DNA of 64,000 nucleotides from Tetragonia tetragonoides (taxonomy: Eukaryota; Streptophyta; Magnoliopsida; Caryophyllales; Aizoaceae). The notes beneath the pieces are model-generated. The model was not told where the DNA came from and searched no databases. It worked only from the letters and a program-made list of their open reading frames with translations. The position numbers and the translations under genes were made by a program. Where the stretch lies: contig CM076141.1 of assembly GCA_038025085.1 (NCBI GenBank), positions 23,374,501 to 23,438,500 of the forward strand, written 5' to 3'. Below, piece by piece: positions 13,401-27,800 of this stretch. Numbering within the stretch: the stretch's first letter is position 1; every line of letters begins with the position of its first letter.

Positions 13401-16400
13401 AAACTACACCTAGGATGTTTACAAGTACAAACAAGCTTCACCTCAAGCTTTTGAATGTATTTACGCGTTTTAAAAGCACATACGAGTAGGGTGAAAGAGA
13501 TTTGAGTTCTTTTGTGTTGTATAGTAAGAGAAAGCATCGAAATGCTTTGTTTGCATTCAATTGAGTGTGAAACTATACCTAGGATGTTTACAGTTACAAA
13601 CAAGCTTCAACTCAAGCTTTTGAATGCATTTACGCGTTTTAAAAGCTCATACGAGTAGGGTGAAAGAGATTTGAGTTCTCTTGTGTTGTATATTAAGAGA
13701 AAGCATCCAAATGTTTTGTTTGCATTCTTTTGAGTACGAAACTACACCAAGAATGTGTTAAATTACAAACAAGCTTCAACTCAAGCTTTTGAATGCATTT
13801 ACGCGTTTTAAAAGATCATACGAGTAGGGTGAAAGAGATTTGAGTTCGTTTGTGTTGTATATTAAGAGAAAGCATCCAAATACTTTGTTTGCATTCATTT
13901 GAGTGTAAAACTACACCGAGGATGTTTACAGTTACAAACAAGCTTCAACTCAAGCATTTGAATGTATTTACGCGTTTTAAAAGCTCATACGAGTAGGGTG
14001 AAAGAGATTTGAGTTCTTTTGTGTTGTATATTAAGAGAAAGCATCCAATTACTTTGTTTGCATTCATTTGAGTGTGAAACTATACCTAGGATGTTTACAG
14101 TTACAAACAAGCTTCAACTCAAGCTTTTGAATGCATTTACGCGTTTTAAAAGCTCACACGAGTAGGGTGAAAGAGATTTGAGCTCTTTTGTGTTGTATAT
14201 TAAGAGAAAGCATCCAAATACTTTGTTTGCATTCATTTGAGTGTGAAACTACACCGAGGATGTTTACAGTTACAAACAAGCTTCAACTCAAGCTTTTGAA
14301 TGCATTTACGCGTTTTAAAAGATCATACGAGTAGGGTGAAAGAGATTTGAGTTCGTTTGTGTTGTATATTAAGAGAAAGCATCCAAATACTTTGTTTGCA
14401 TTCATTTGAGTGTGAAACTACACCTAGGATGTTTACAGTTACAAACAAGCTTCAACTCAAGCTTTTAAATGCATTTACGCGTTTTAAAAGCTCATACGAG
14501 GAGGGTGAAAGAGATTTGAGTTCTTCTGTGTTGTATATTAGAAAGCATCCAAATACTTTGTTTGCATTTATTTGAGTGTGAAACTACACCTAGGATGTTT
14601 ACAGTTACAAACAAGCTTCAACTCAAGCTTTTGAATGCATTTACGCGTTTTAAAAGCTCATACGAGTAGGGTGAAAGAGATTTGAGCTCTTTTGTGTTAT
14701 ATATTAAGAGAAAGCATCCAAATACTTTGTTTGCATTCATTTGAGTGTGAAACTACACCGAGGATGTTTACAGTTACAAACAAGCTTCAACTCAAGCATT
14801 TGAATGCATTTACGCGTTTTAAAAGCTCATACGAGTAGGGTGAAAGAGAATTGAGTTCATTTGTGTTGTATATTAAGAGAAAGCATCCAAATACTTTGTT
14901 TGCATTCATTTGAGTGTGAAACTACACCTAGGATGTTTACAGTTACAAACAAGCTTCAACTCATGCTTTTCAATTCATTTACGCGTTTTAAAAGCTCATA
15001 CGAGTAGGGTGAAAGAGATATGATTTCTTTTCTGTTGTATAGTAAGAGAAAGCACCCAAATGTTTTGTTTGCATTCTTTTGAGTATGAAACTACACCAAG
15101 AATGTGTTAAATTACAAACAAGCTTCAACTCAAGCTTTTGAATGCATTTACGCGTTTTAAAAGCTCATACGAGTAGGGTGAAAGAGATTTGATTTCTTTT
15201 GTGTTGTATATTAAGAGAAAGCACCCAAATGTTTTGTTTGCATTCTTTTGAGTATGAAACTACACCAAGAATGTGTTAAATTACAAACAAGCTTCAACTC
15301 AAGCTTTTGAATGCATTTACGCGTTTTAAAAGATCATACGAGTAGGGTGAAAGACATTTGATTTCTTTTGTGTTGTATATTAAGAGAAAGCATCCAAATA
15401 CTTTGTTTGCATTCATTTGAGTGTGAAACTACACCTAGGATGTTTACAAGTACAAACAAGCTTCAACTCAAGCTTTTGAATGTATTTACGCGTTTTAAAA
15501 GCTCATACGAGTAGGGTGAAAGAGATTTGAGTTCTTTTGTGTTGTATAGTAAGAGAAAGCATCGAAATGCTTTGTTTGCATTCAATTGAGTGTGAAACTA
15601 TACCTAGGATGTTTACAAGTACAAACAAGCTTCAACTCAAGCTTTTGAATGAATTTACGCGTTTTAACAGCTCTTATGACTAGGGTGATAGAAATTGAGT
15701 TCTTTTGTGTTGTATATTAAGAGAAAATATCCAAATACTTTGTTTGCATTCATTTGAGTGTCAAATAACACCAGGGTTGTTTAATGGTACAAACAAGCTT
15801 CAACTCAAGCTTTTGAATGCATTTACGCGTTTTAAAAGCTCATACGAGTAGGGTGAAAGAGATTTGATTTCTTTTGTGTTGTATATTAAGAGAAAGCATC
15901 AAAATACTTTGTTTGCATTCATTTGAGTGTGAAACTACACAGAGCATGTTTACAGTTACAAACAAGCTTCAACTCAATCTTTTGAATGTATTTACGCGTT
16001 TTAAAAGCTCACACGAGTAGGGTGAAAGATATTTGAGTTCTTTTGTGTTGTATAATTGGAGAAAGCATCCAAATACTTTGTTTGCATTCATTTGAGTGTG
16101 AAACTATACCTAGGATGTTTACAGTTACAAACAAGCTTCAACTCAAGCTTTTGAATGCATTTACACGTTTTAAAAGCTCATACGAGTAGGGTGAAAGAGA
16201 TTTGAGCTCTTTTGTGTTGTATATTAAGAGAAAGCATCCAAATACTTTGTTTGCATTCATTTGAGTGTGAAACTACACCGAGGATGTTTACAGTTACAAA
16301 CAAGCTTCAACTTAAGCATTTGAATGCATTTACGCGTTTTAAAAGCTCATATGAGTAGGGTGAAAGAGATTTGAGTTCTTTTGTGTTGTATATTAAGAAA

Positions 16401-16904
16401 AAGCATCCAAATACTTTGTTTGCATTCATTTGAGTGTGAAACTACACCGAGCATGTTTAGAGTTACAAACAAGCTTCAACTCAAGCTTTTGAATGCATTT
16501 ACGCGTTTTAAAAGCTCATACGAGTAGGGTGAAAGAGATTTGATGTCTTTTGTGTTGTATATTAAGAGAAAGCATCCAAATACTTTGTTTGCATTCATTT
16601 GAGTGTGAAACTACACCTAGGATGTTTACAAGTACAAACAAGCTTCACCTCAAGCTTTTGAATGTATTTACGCGTTTTAAAAGCGCATACGAGTAGGGTG
16701 AAAGAGATTTGAGTTCTTTTGTGTTGTATAGTAAGAGAAAGCATCGAAATGCTTTGTTTGCATTCAATTGAGTGTGAAACTATACCTAGGATGTTTACAG
16801 TTACAAACAAGCTTCAACTCAAGGTTTTGAATGCATTTACGCGTTTTAAACGCTCATACGAGTAGGGTGAAAGAGATTTGAGTTCTCTTGTGTTGTATAT
16901 TAAG
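10490..16904 (+). repeat. tandem duplication of a 3207-bp (19-monomer) higher-order repeat
   Basis: Two successive 3207-bp units run from about 10490 to 13697 and from 13698 to 16904. Diagnostic variants recur at exactly this offset: the CTTTTAAATGCATT/GAGGAGGGTG monomer (11150 and 14357), the TTCACCTCAAGC monomer (13388 and 16595), the GAGTACGAAAC variant and the CAATTCATTTACG monomer. Only a few substitutions separate the copies. The boundary monomer near 13700 is chimeric: it begins with AAGCATCC of one variant and continues with AAATGTTTTG of another. This is what unequal crossing-over between monomers would leave. Confidence 0.85.
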
Positions 16905-19900
16905 AGAAAGCATCCAAATACTTTGTTTCCATTCATTTAAGTGTGAAACTACACCTATGATGTTTACAAGTACAAACAAGCTTCAACTCAAGCTTTTGAA
17001 TGTATTTACGCGTTTTAAAAGCTCATACGAGTAGGGTGAAAGAGATTTGAGTTCTTTTGTGTGGTATAGTAAGAGAAAGCATCCAAATACTTTGTTTGCA
17101 TTCATTTGAGTGTGAAACTATACCTAGGATGTTTACAAGTACAAACAAGCTTCAACTCAAGCTTTTGAATGCATTTACGCGTTTTAAAAGCTCATACGAG
17201 TAGGGTGAAAGAGATTTGAGTTCTTTTGTGTTGTATATTAAGAGAAAGGATCCAAATACTTTGTTTTCATTCATTTGAGTGTGAAACTATACCTAGGATG
17301 TTTACAAGTACAAACAAGCTTCAACTCAAGCTTTTGAATGAATTTACGTGTTTTAACAGCTCTTACGACTAGGGTGACAGAAATTGAGTTCTTTTGTGTT
17401 GTATATTAAGAGAAAATATACAAATACTTTGTTTGCATTCATTTGAGTGTGAAATAACACCAGGGTTGTTTAGAAGTACAAACAAGGTTCAACTCAAGCT
17501 TTTGAATGCATTTACGCGTTTTAAAAGCTCATACGAGTAGGGTGAAAGAGATTTGATTTCTTTTGTGTTGTATATTAAGAGAAAGCATCCAAATACTTTG
17601 TTTGCATTCATTTGAGTGTGAAAGTACCCCTAGGATGTTTACAGTTACAAACAAGCTTCAACTCAAGCTTTTGAATGCATTTACGCGTTTTAAAAGCTCA
17701 TACGAGTAGGGTGAAAGAGATTTGATTTCTTTTGTGTTGTATATTAAGAGAAAGCACCCAAATGTTTTGTTTGCATTCTTTTGAGTATGAAACTACACCA
17801 AGAATGTGTTAAATTACAAACAAGCTTCAACTCAAGCTTTTGAATGCATTTACGCGTTTTAAAAGCTCATACGAGTAGGGTGAAAGAGATTTGAGTTCGT
17901 TTGTGTTGTATATTAAGAGAAAGCATCCAAATACTTTGTTTGCATTCATTTGAGTGTGAAACTACACCGAGCATGTTTACAGTTACAAACAAGCTTCAAC
18001 TCAAGCTTTTGAATGCATTTACGCGTTTTAAAAGCTCATACGAGTAGGGTGAAAGAGATTTGATTTCTTTTGTGTTGTATATTAAGAGAAAGCACCCAAA
18101 TGTTTTGTTTGCATTCTTTTGAGTACGAAACTACACCAAGAATGTGTTAAATTACAAACAAGCTTCAACTCAAGCTTTTGAATGCATTTACGCGTTTTAA
18201 AAGATCATACGAGTAGGGTGAAAGAGATTTGAGTTCGTTTGTGTTGTATATTAAGAGAAAGCATCCAAATACTTTGTTTGCATTCATTTGAGTGTGAAAC
18301 TACACCGAGGATGTTTACAGTTACAAACAAGCTTCAACTCAAGCATTTGAATGTATTTACGCGTTATAAAAGCTCATACGAGTAGGGTGAAAGAGATTTG
18401 AGTTCTTTTGTGTTGTATATTAAGAGAAAGCATCCAATTACTTTGTTTGCATTCATTTGAGTGTGAAACTATACCTAGGATGTTTACAGTTACAAACAAG
18501 CTTCAACTCAAGCTTTTGAATGCATTTACGCGTTTTAAAAGCTCATACGAGTAGGGTGAAAGAGATTTGAGCTCTTTTGTGTTGTATATTAAGAGAAAGC
18601 ATCCAAATACTTTGTTTGCATTCATTTGAGTGTGAAACTACACTGAGGATGTTTACAGTTACAAACAAGCTTCAACTCAAGCTTTTGAATGCATTTACGC
18701 GTTTTAAAAGATCATACGAGTAGGGTGAAAGAGATTTGAGTTCGTTTGTGTTGTATATTAAGAGAAAGCATCCAAATACTTTGTTTGCATTCATTTGAGT
18801 GTGAAACTACACCTAGGATGTTTACAGTTACAAACAAGCTTCAACTCAAGCTTTTAAATGCATTTACGCGTTTTAAAAGCTCATACGAGGAGGGTGAAAG
18901 AGATTTGAGTTCTTCTGTGTTGTATATTAGAAAGCATCCAAATACTTTGTTTGCATTTATTTGAGTGTGAAACTACACCTAGGATGTTTACAGTTACAAA
19001 CAAGCTTCAACTCAAGCTTTTGAATGCATTTACGCGTTTTAAAAGCTCATACGAGTAGGGTGAAAGAGATTTGATTTCTTTTGTGTTGTATATTAAGAGA
19101 AAGCACCCAAATGTTTTGTTTGCATTCTTTTGAGTACGAAACTACACCAAGAATGTGTTAAATTACAAACAAGCTTCAACTCAAGCTTTTGAATGCATTT
19201 ACGCGTTTTAAAAGATCATACGAGTAGGGTGAAAGAGATTTGAGTTCGTTTGTGTTGTATATTAAGAGAAAGCATCCAAATACTTTGTTTGCATTCATTT
19301 GAGTGTGAAACTACACCGAGGATGTTTACAGTTACAAACAAGCTTCAACTCAAGCATTTGAATGTATTTACGCGTTATAAAAGCTCATACGAGTAGGGTG
19401 AAAGAGATTTGAGTTCTTTTGTGTTGTATATTAAGAGAAAGCATCCAATTACTTTGTTTGCATTCATTTGAGTGTGAAACTATACCTAGGATGTTTACAG
19501 TTACAAACAAGCTTCAACTCAAGCTTTTGAATGCATTTACGCGTTTTAAAAGCTCATACGAGTAGGGTGAAAGAGATTTGAGCTCTTTTGTGTTGTATAT
19601 TAAGAGAAAGCATCCAAATACTTTTTTTGCATTCATTTGAGTGTGAAACTACACTGAGGATGTTTACAGTTACAAACAAGCTTCAACTCAAGCTTTTGAA
19701 TGCATTTACGCGTTTTAAAAGATCATACGAGTAGGGTGAAAGAGATTTGAGTTCGTTTGTGTTGTATATTAAGAGAAAGCATCCAAATACTTTGTTTGCA
19801 TTCATTTGAGTGTGAAACTACACCTAGGATGTTTACAGTTACAAACAAGCTTCAACTCAAGCTTTTAAATGCATTTACGCGTTTTAAAAGCTCATACGAG

Positions 19901-22900
19901 GAGGGTGAAAGAGATTTGAGTTCTTCTGTGTTGTATATTAGAAAGCATCCAAATACTTTGTTTGCATTTATTTGAGTGTGAAACTACACCTAGGATGTTT
20001 ACAGTTACAAACAAGCTTCAACTCAAGCTTTTGAATGCATTTACGCGTTTTAAAAGCTCATACGAGTAGGGTGAAAGAGATTTGATTTCTTTTGTGTTGT
20101 ATATTAAGAGAAAGCACCCAAATGTTTTGTTTGCATTCTTTTGAGTACGAAACTACACCAAGAATGTGTTAAATTACAAACAAGCTTCAACTCAAGCTTT
20201 TGAATGCATTTACGCGTTTTAAAAGATCATACGAGTAGGGTGAAAGAGATTTGAGTTCGTTTGTGTTGTATATTAAGAGAAAGCATCCAAATACTTTGTT
20301 TGCATTCATTTGAGTGTGAAACTACACCGAGGATGTTTACAGTTACAAACAAGCTTCAACTCAAGCATTTGAATGTATTTACGCGTTATAAAAGCTCATA
20401 CGAGTAGGGTGAAAGAGATTTGAGTTCTTTTGTGTTGTATATTAAGAGAAAGCATCCAATTACTTTGTTTGCATTCATTTGAGTGTGAAACTATACCTAG
20501 GATGTTTACAGTTACAAACAAGCTTCAACTCAAGCTTTTGAATGCATTTACGCGTTTTAAAAGCTCATACGAGTAGGGTGAAAGAGATTTGAGCTCTTTT
20601 GTGTTGTATATTAAAAGAAAGCATCCAAATACTTTGTTTGCATTCATTTGAGTGTGAAACTACACTGAGGATGTTTACAGTTACAAACAAGCTTCAACTC
20701 AAGCTTTTGAATGCATTTACGCGTTTTAAAAGATCATACGAGTAGGGTGAAAGAGATTTGAGTTCGTTTGTGTTGTATATTAAGAGAAAGCATCCAAATA
20801 CTTTGTTTGCATTCATTTGAGTGTGAAACTACACCTAGGATGTTTACAGTTACAAACAAGCTTCAACTCAAGCTTTTAAATGCATTTACGCGTTTTAAAA
20901 GCTCATACGAGGAGGGTGAAAGAGATTTGAGTTCTTCTGTGTTGTATATTAGAAAGCATCCAAATACTTTGTTTGCATTTATTTGAGTGTGAAACTACAC
21001 CTAGGATGTTTACAGTTACAAACAAGCTTCAACTCAAGCTTTTGAATGCATTTACGCGTTTTAAAAGCTCATACGAGTAGGGTGAAAGAGATTTGAGCTC
21101 TTTTGTGTTGAATATTAAGAGAAAGCATCCAAATACTTTGTTTGCATTCATTTGAGTGTGAAACTACACCGAGGATGTTTACAGTTACAAACAAGCTTCA
21201 ACTCAAGCATTTGAATGCATTTACGCGTTTTAAAAGCTCATACGAGTAGGGTGAAACAGAATTGAGTTCATTTGTGTTGTATATTAAGAGAAAGCATCCA
21301 AATACTTTGTTTGCATTCATTTGAGTGTGAAACTACACCTAGGATGTTTACAGTTACAAACAAGCTTCAACTCATGCTTTTCAATTCATTTACGCGTTTT
21401 AAAAGCTCATACGAGTAGGGTGAAAGAGATATGATTTCTTTTCTGTTGTATAGTAAGAGAAAGCACCCAAATGTTTTGTTTGCATTCTTTTGAGTATGAA
21501 ACTACACCAAGAATGTGTTAAATTACAAACAAGCTTCAACTCAAGCTTTTGAATGCATTTACGCGTTTTAAAAGCTCATACGAGTAGGGTGAAAGAGATT
21601 TGATTTCTTTTGTGTTGTATATTAAGAGAAAGCACCCAAATGTTTTGTTTGCATTCTTTTGAGTATGAAACTACACCAAGAATGTGTTAAATTACAAACA
21701 AGCTTCAACTCAAGCTTTTGAATGCATTTACGCGTTTTAAAAGATCATACGAGTAGGGTGAAAGAGATTTGATTTCTTTTGTGTTGTATATTAAGAGAAA
21801 GCATCCAAATACTTTGTTTGCATTCATTTGAGTGTGAAACTACACCTAGGATGTTTACAAGTACAAACAAGCTTCAACTCAAGCTTTTGAATGTATTTAC
21901 GCGTTTTAAAAGCTCATACGAGTAGGGTGAAAGAGATTTGAGTTCTTTTGTGTTGTATAGTAAGAGAAAGCATCGAAATGCTTTGTTTGCATTCAATTGA
22001 GTGTGAAACTATACCTAGGATGTTTACAAGTACAAACAAGCTTCAACTCAAGCTTTTGAATGAATTTACGCGTTTTAACAGCTCTTATGACTAGGGTGAT
22101 AGAAATTGAGTTCTTTTGTGTTGTATATTAAGAGAAAATATCCAAATACTTTGTTTGCATTCATTTGAGTGTCAAATAACACCAGGGTTGTTTAATGGTA
22201 CAAACAAGCTTCAACTCAAGCTTTTGAATGCATTTACGCGTTTTAAAAGCTCATACGAGTAGGGTGAAAGAGATTTGATTTCTTTTGTGTTGTATATTAA
22301 GAGAAAGCATCAAAATACTTTGTTTGCATTCATTTGAGTGTGAAACTACACCGAGCATGTTTACAGTTACAAACAAGCTTCAAGTCAATCTTTTGAATGT
22401 ATTTACGCGTTTTAAAAGCTCACACGAGTAGGGTGAAAGATATTTGAGTTCTTTTGTGTTGTATAATAGGAGAAAGCATCCAAATACTTTGTTTGCATTC
22501 ATTTGAGTGTGAAACTATACCTAGGATGTTTACAGTTACAAACAAGCTTCAACTCAAGCTTTTGAATGCATTTACACGTTTTAAAAGCTCATACGAGTAG
22601 GGTGAAAGAGATTTGAGCTCTTTTGTGTTGTATATTAAGAGAAAGCATCCAAATACTTTGTTTGCATTCATTTGAGTGTGAAACTACACCGAGGATGTTT
22701 ACAGTTACAAACAAGCTTCAACTTAAGCATTTGAATGCATTTACGCGTTTTAAAAGCTCATATGAGTAGGGTGAAAGAGATTTGAGTTCTTTTGTGTTGT
22801 ATATTAAGAAAAAGCATCCAAATACTTTGTTTGCATTCATTTGAGTGTGAAACTACACCGAGCATGTTTAGAGTTACAAACAAGCTTCAACTCAAGCTTT

Positions 22901-24500
22901 TGAATGCATTTACGCGTTTTAAAAGCTCATACGAGTAGGGTGAAAGAGATTTGATGTCTTTTGTGTTGTATATTAAGAGAAAGCATCCAAATACTTTGTT
23001 TGCATTCATTTGAGTGTGAAACTACACCTAGGATGTTTACAAGTACAAACAAGCTTCACCTCAAGCTTTTGAATGTATTTACGCGATTTAAAAGCTCATA
23101 CGAGTAGGGTGAAAGAGATTTGAGTTCTTTTGTGTTGTATAGTAAGAGAAAGCATCGAAATGCTTTGTTTGCATTCAATTGAGTGTGAAACTATACCTAG
23201 GATGTTTACAGTTACAAACAAGCTTCAACTCAAGCTTTTGAATGCATTTACGCGTTTTAAAAGCTCATACGAGTAGGGTGAAAGAGATTTGAGTTCTCTT
23301 GTGTTGTATATTAAGAGAAAGCATCCAAATACTTTGTTTCCATTCATTTAAGTGTGAAACTACACCTAGGATGTTTACAAGTACAAACAAGCTTCAACTC
23401 AAGCTTTTGAATGTATTTACGCGTTTTAAAAGCTCATACGAGTAGGGTGAAAGAGATTTGAGTTCTTTTGTGTGGTATAGTAAGAGAAAGCATCCAAATA
23501 CTTTGTTTGCATTCATTTGAGTGTGAAACTACACCTAGGATGTTTACAAGTACAAACAAGCTTCAACTCAAGCTTTTGAATGTATTTACGCGTTTTAAAA
23601 GCTCATACGAGTAGGGTGAAAGAGATTTGAGTTCTTTTGTGTTGTATATTAAGAGAAAGGATCCAAATACTTTGTTTTCATTCATTTGAGTGTGAAACTA
23701 TACCTAGGATGTTTACAAGTACAAACAAGCTTCAACTCAAGCTTTTGAATGAATTTACGTGTTTTAACAGCTCTTACGACTAGGGTGATAGAAATTGAGT
23801 TCTTTTGTGTTGTATATTAAGAGAAAATATACAAATACTTTGTTTGCATTCATTTGAGTGTGAAATAACACCAGGGTTGTTTAGAAGTACAAACAAGGTT
23901 CAACTCAAGCTTTTGAATGCATTTACGCGTTTTAAAAGCTCATACGAGTAGGGTGAAAGAGATTTGATTTCTTTTGTGTTGTATATTAAGAGAAAGCATC
24001 CAAATACTTTGTTTGCATTCATTTGAGTGTGAAAGTACCCCTAGGATGTTTACAGTTACAAACAAGCTTCAACTCAAGCTTTTGAATGCATTTACGCGTT
24101 TTAAAAGCTCATACGAGTAGGGTGAAAGAGATTTGATTTCTTTTGTGTTGTATATTAAGAGAAAGCACCCAAATGTTTTGTTTGCATTCTTTTGAGTATG
24201 AAACTACACCAAGAATGTGTTAAATTACAAACAAGCTTCAACTCAAGCTTTTGAATGCATTTACGCGTTTTAAAAGCTCATACGAGTAGGGTGAAAGAGA
24301 TTTGAGTTCGTTTGTGTTGTATATTAAGAGAAAGCATCCAAATACTTTGTTTGCATTCATTTGAGTGTGAAACTACACCGAGCATGTTTACAGTTACAAA
24401 CAAGCTTCAACTCAAGCTTTTGAATGCATTTACGGGTTTTAAAAGCTCATACGAGTAGGGTGAAAGAGATTTGATTTCTTTTGTGTTGTATATTAAGAGA
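14357..24500 (+). repeat. larger segmental duplication at 6411-bp offset
   Basis: About 3.7 kb starting near 14357 recurs from near 20768, each marker displaced by 6411 bp. Examples are the TATAATTGGAGAAAG/TATAATAGGAGAAAG variant (16051 and 22462) and the unusual GAAAGTACCCCTAGG (17621 and 24032). The right edge near 24500 is approximate. The intervening three-copy 1011-bp repeat lies between the two copies. This shows at least three layers of duplication: monomer, roughly 3.2-kb HOR, and multi-HOR block. Confidence 0.75.
17975..21007 (+). repeat. three tandem copies of a 1011-bp (6-monomer) unit
   Basis: Units of 1011 bp follow one another at about 17975, 18986 and 19997. Markers repeat at exactly 1011 bp: GAGTACGAAAC at 18121, 19132 and 20143, and the GAGGAGGGTG-containing monomer at 18746, 19757 and 20768. 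I saw only isolated differences, for example an extended T run near 19624 and TTAAAAGAAAG near 20612. This is the most homogeneous, and so probably the youngest, amplification in the window. Confidence 0.88.
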
Positions 24501-24863
24501 AAGCACCCAAATGTTTTGTTTGCATTCTTTTGAGTATGAACCTACACCAAGAATGTGTTAAATTACAAACAAGCTTCAACTCAAGCTTTTGAATGCATTT
24601 ACGCGTTTTAAAAGCTCATACGAGTAGGGTGAAAGAGATTTGAGTTCGTTTGTGTTGTATATTAAGAGAAAGCATCCAAATACCTTGTTTGCATTCATTT
24701 GAGTGTGAAACTACACCGAGGATGTTTACAGTTACAAACAAGCTTCAACTCAAGCATTTGAATGCATTTACGCGTTTTAAAAGCTCATACGAGTAGGGTG
24801 AAAGAGATTTGAGTTCTTTTGTGTTGTATATTAAGAGAAAGCATCCAAATACTTTGTTTGCAT

Positions 24864-27800
24864 TCATTTGAGTGTGAAACAATACCTAGGATGTTTACAG
24901 TTACAAACAAGCTTCAACTCAAGCTTTTGAATGCATTTACGCGTTTTAAAAGCTGATACGAGTAGGGTGAAAGAGATTTGAGTTCTTTTGTGTTGTATAT
25001 TAAGAGAAAGCATCCAAATACTTTGTTTGCATTCATTTGAGTGTGAAACTACACCTAGGATGTTTACAGTTATAAACAAGCTTCAACTCATGCTTTTGAA
25101 TTCATTTACGCGTTTTAAAAGCTCATACGAGTAGGGTGAAAGAGATTTGATTTCTTTTGTGTTGTATATTAAGAGAAAGCACCCAAATGTTTTGTTTGCA
25201 TTCTTTTGAGTATGAAACTACACCAAGAATGTGTTAAATTACAAACAAGCTTCAACTCAAGCTTTTGAATGCATTTACGCGTTTTAAAAGCTCATACGAG
25301 TAGGGTGAAAGAGATTTGAGTTCTTTTGTGTTGTATATTAAGAGAAAGCATCCAAATGCTTTGTTTGCATTCATTTGAGTGTGAAACTACACCTAGGATG
25401 TTTACAAGTACAAACAAGCTTCAACTCAAGCTTTCGAATGAATTTACGCGTTTTAACAGCTCTTACGACTAGGGTGATAGAAATTGAGTTCTTTTGTGTT
25501 GTATATTAAGAGAAAATATCCAAATACTTTGTTTGCATTCATTTGAGTGTGAAATAACACCAGGGTTGTTTAGAAGTACAAACAAGCTTCAACTCAAACT
25601 TTTGAATGCATTTACGCGTTTTAAAAGCTCATACAAGGAGGGTGAAAGAGATTTGAGCTCTTTTGTGTTGTATATTAAGAGAAAGCATCCAAATACTTTG
25701 TTTCCATTCATTTGAGTGTGAAACTACACCGAGCATGTTTACAGTTACAAACAAGCTTCAACTCAAGCTTTTGAATGCATTTACGCGTTTTAAAAGCTCA
25801 TACGAGTAGGGTGAAAGAGATTTGATTTCTTTTGTGTTGTATATTAAGAGAAAGCACCCAAATGTTTTGTTTGCATTCTTTTGAGTATGAACCTACACCA
25901 AGAATGTGTTAAATTACAAACAAGCTTCAACTCAAGCTTTTGAATGCATTTACGCGTTTTAAAAGCTCATACGAGTAGGGTGAAAGAGATTTGAGTTCGT
26001 TTGTGTTGTATATTAAGAGAAAGCATCCAAATACTTTGTTTGCATTCATTTGAGTGTGAAACTACACCGAGGATGTTTACAGTTACAAACAAGCTTCAAC
26101 TCAAGCATTTGAATGCATTTACGCGTTTTAAAAGCTCATACGAGTAGGGTGAAAGAGATTTGAGTTCTTTTGTGTTGTATATTAAGAGAAAGCATCCAAA
26201 TACTTTGTTTGCATTCATTTGAGTGTGAAACTATACCTAGGATGTTTACAGTTACAAACAAGCTTCAACTCAAGCTTTTGAATGCATTTACGCGTTTTAA
26301 AAGCTCATACGAGTAGGGTGAAAGAGATTTGATTTCTTTTGTGTTGTATATTAAGAGAAAGCATCCAAATACTTTGTTTGCATTCATTTGAGTGTGAAAC
26401 TACACCTAGGATGTTTACAAGTACAAACAAGCTTCAACTCAAGCTTTTGAATGTATTTACGCGTTTTAAAAGCTCATACGAGTAGGGTGAAAGAGATTTG
26501 AGTTCTTTTGTGTTGTATATTAAGAGAAAGCATCCAAATACTTTGTTTGCATTCATTTGAGTGTGAAACTATACCTAGGATGTTTACAGTTACAAACAAG
26601 CTTCAACTCAAGCTTTTGAATGCATTTACGCGTTTTAAAAGCTCATACGAGTAGGGTGAAAGAGATTTGAGCTCTTTTGTGTTGTATATTAAGAGAAAGC
26701 ATCCAAATACTTTGTTTGCATTCATTTGAGTGTGAAACTACACCGAGGATGTTTACAGTTACAAAAAAGCTTCAACTCAAGCATTTGAATGCATTTACGC
26801 GTTTTAAAAGCTCAAACGAGTAGGGTGAAAGAGATTTGAGTTCTTTTGTGTTGTATATTAAGAGAAAGCATCCAAATGCTTTGTTTGCATTCATTTGAGT
26901 GTGAAACTACACCTAGGATGTTTACAAGTACAAACAAGCTTCAACTCAAGCTTTTGAATGAATTTACGCGTTTTAACAGCTCTTACGACTAGGGTGATAG
27001 AAATTGAGTTCTTTTGTGTTGTATATTAAGAGAAAATATCCAAATACTTTGTTTGCATTCATTTGAGTGTGAAATAACACCAGGGTTGTTTAGAAGTACA
27101 AACAAGCTTCAACTCAAACTTTTGAATGCATTTACGCGTTTTAAAAGCTCATACAAGGAGGGTGAAAGAGATTTGAGCTCTTTTGTGTTGTATATTAAGA
27201 GAAAGCATCCAAATACTTTGTTTCCATTCATTTGAGTGCGAAACTACACCGAGCATGTTTACAGTTACAAACAAGCTTCAACTCAAGCTTTTGAATGCAT
27301 TTACGCGTTTTAAAAGCTCATACGAGTAGGGTGAAAGAGATTTGATTTCTTTTGTGTTGTATATTAAGAGAAAGCACCCAAATGTTTTGTTTGCATTCTT
27401 TTGAGTATGAAACTACACCAAGAATGTGTTAAATTACAAACAAGCTTCAACTCAAGCTTTTGAATGCATTTACGCGTTTCAAAAGCTCATACGAGTAGGG
27501 TGAAAGAGATTTGATTTCTTTTGTGTTGTATATTAAGAAAAAGCATCCAAATACTTTGTTTGCGTTCATTTGAGTGTGAAACTACACCGAGCATGTTTAG
27601 AGTTACAAACAAGCTTCAACTCAAGCTTTTGAATGCATTTACGCGTTTTAAAAGCTCATACGAGTAGGGTGAAAGAGATTTGATTTCTTTTGTGTTGTAT
27701 ATTAAGAGAAAGCATCCAAATACTTTGTTTGCATTCATTTGAGTGTGAAACTACACCTAGGATGTTTACAAGTACAAACAAGCTTCAACTCAAGCTTTTG

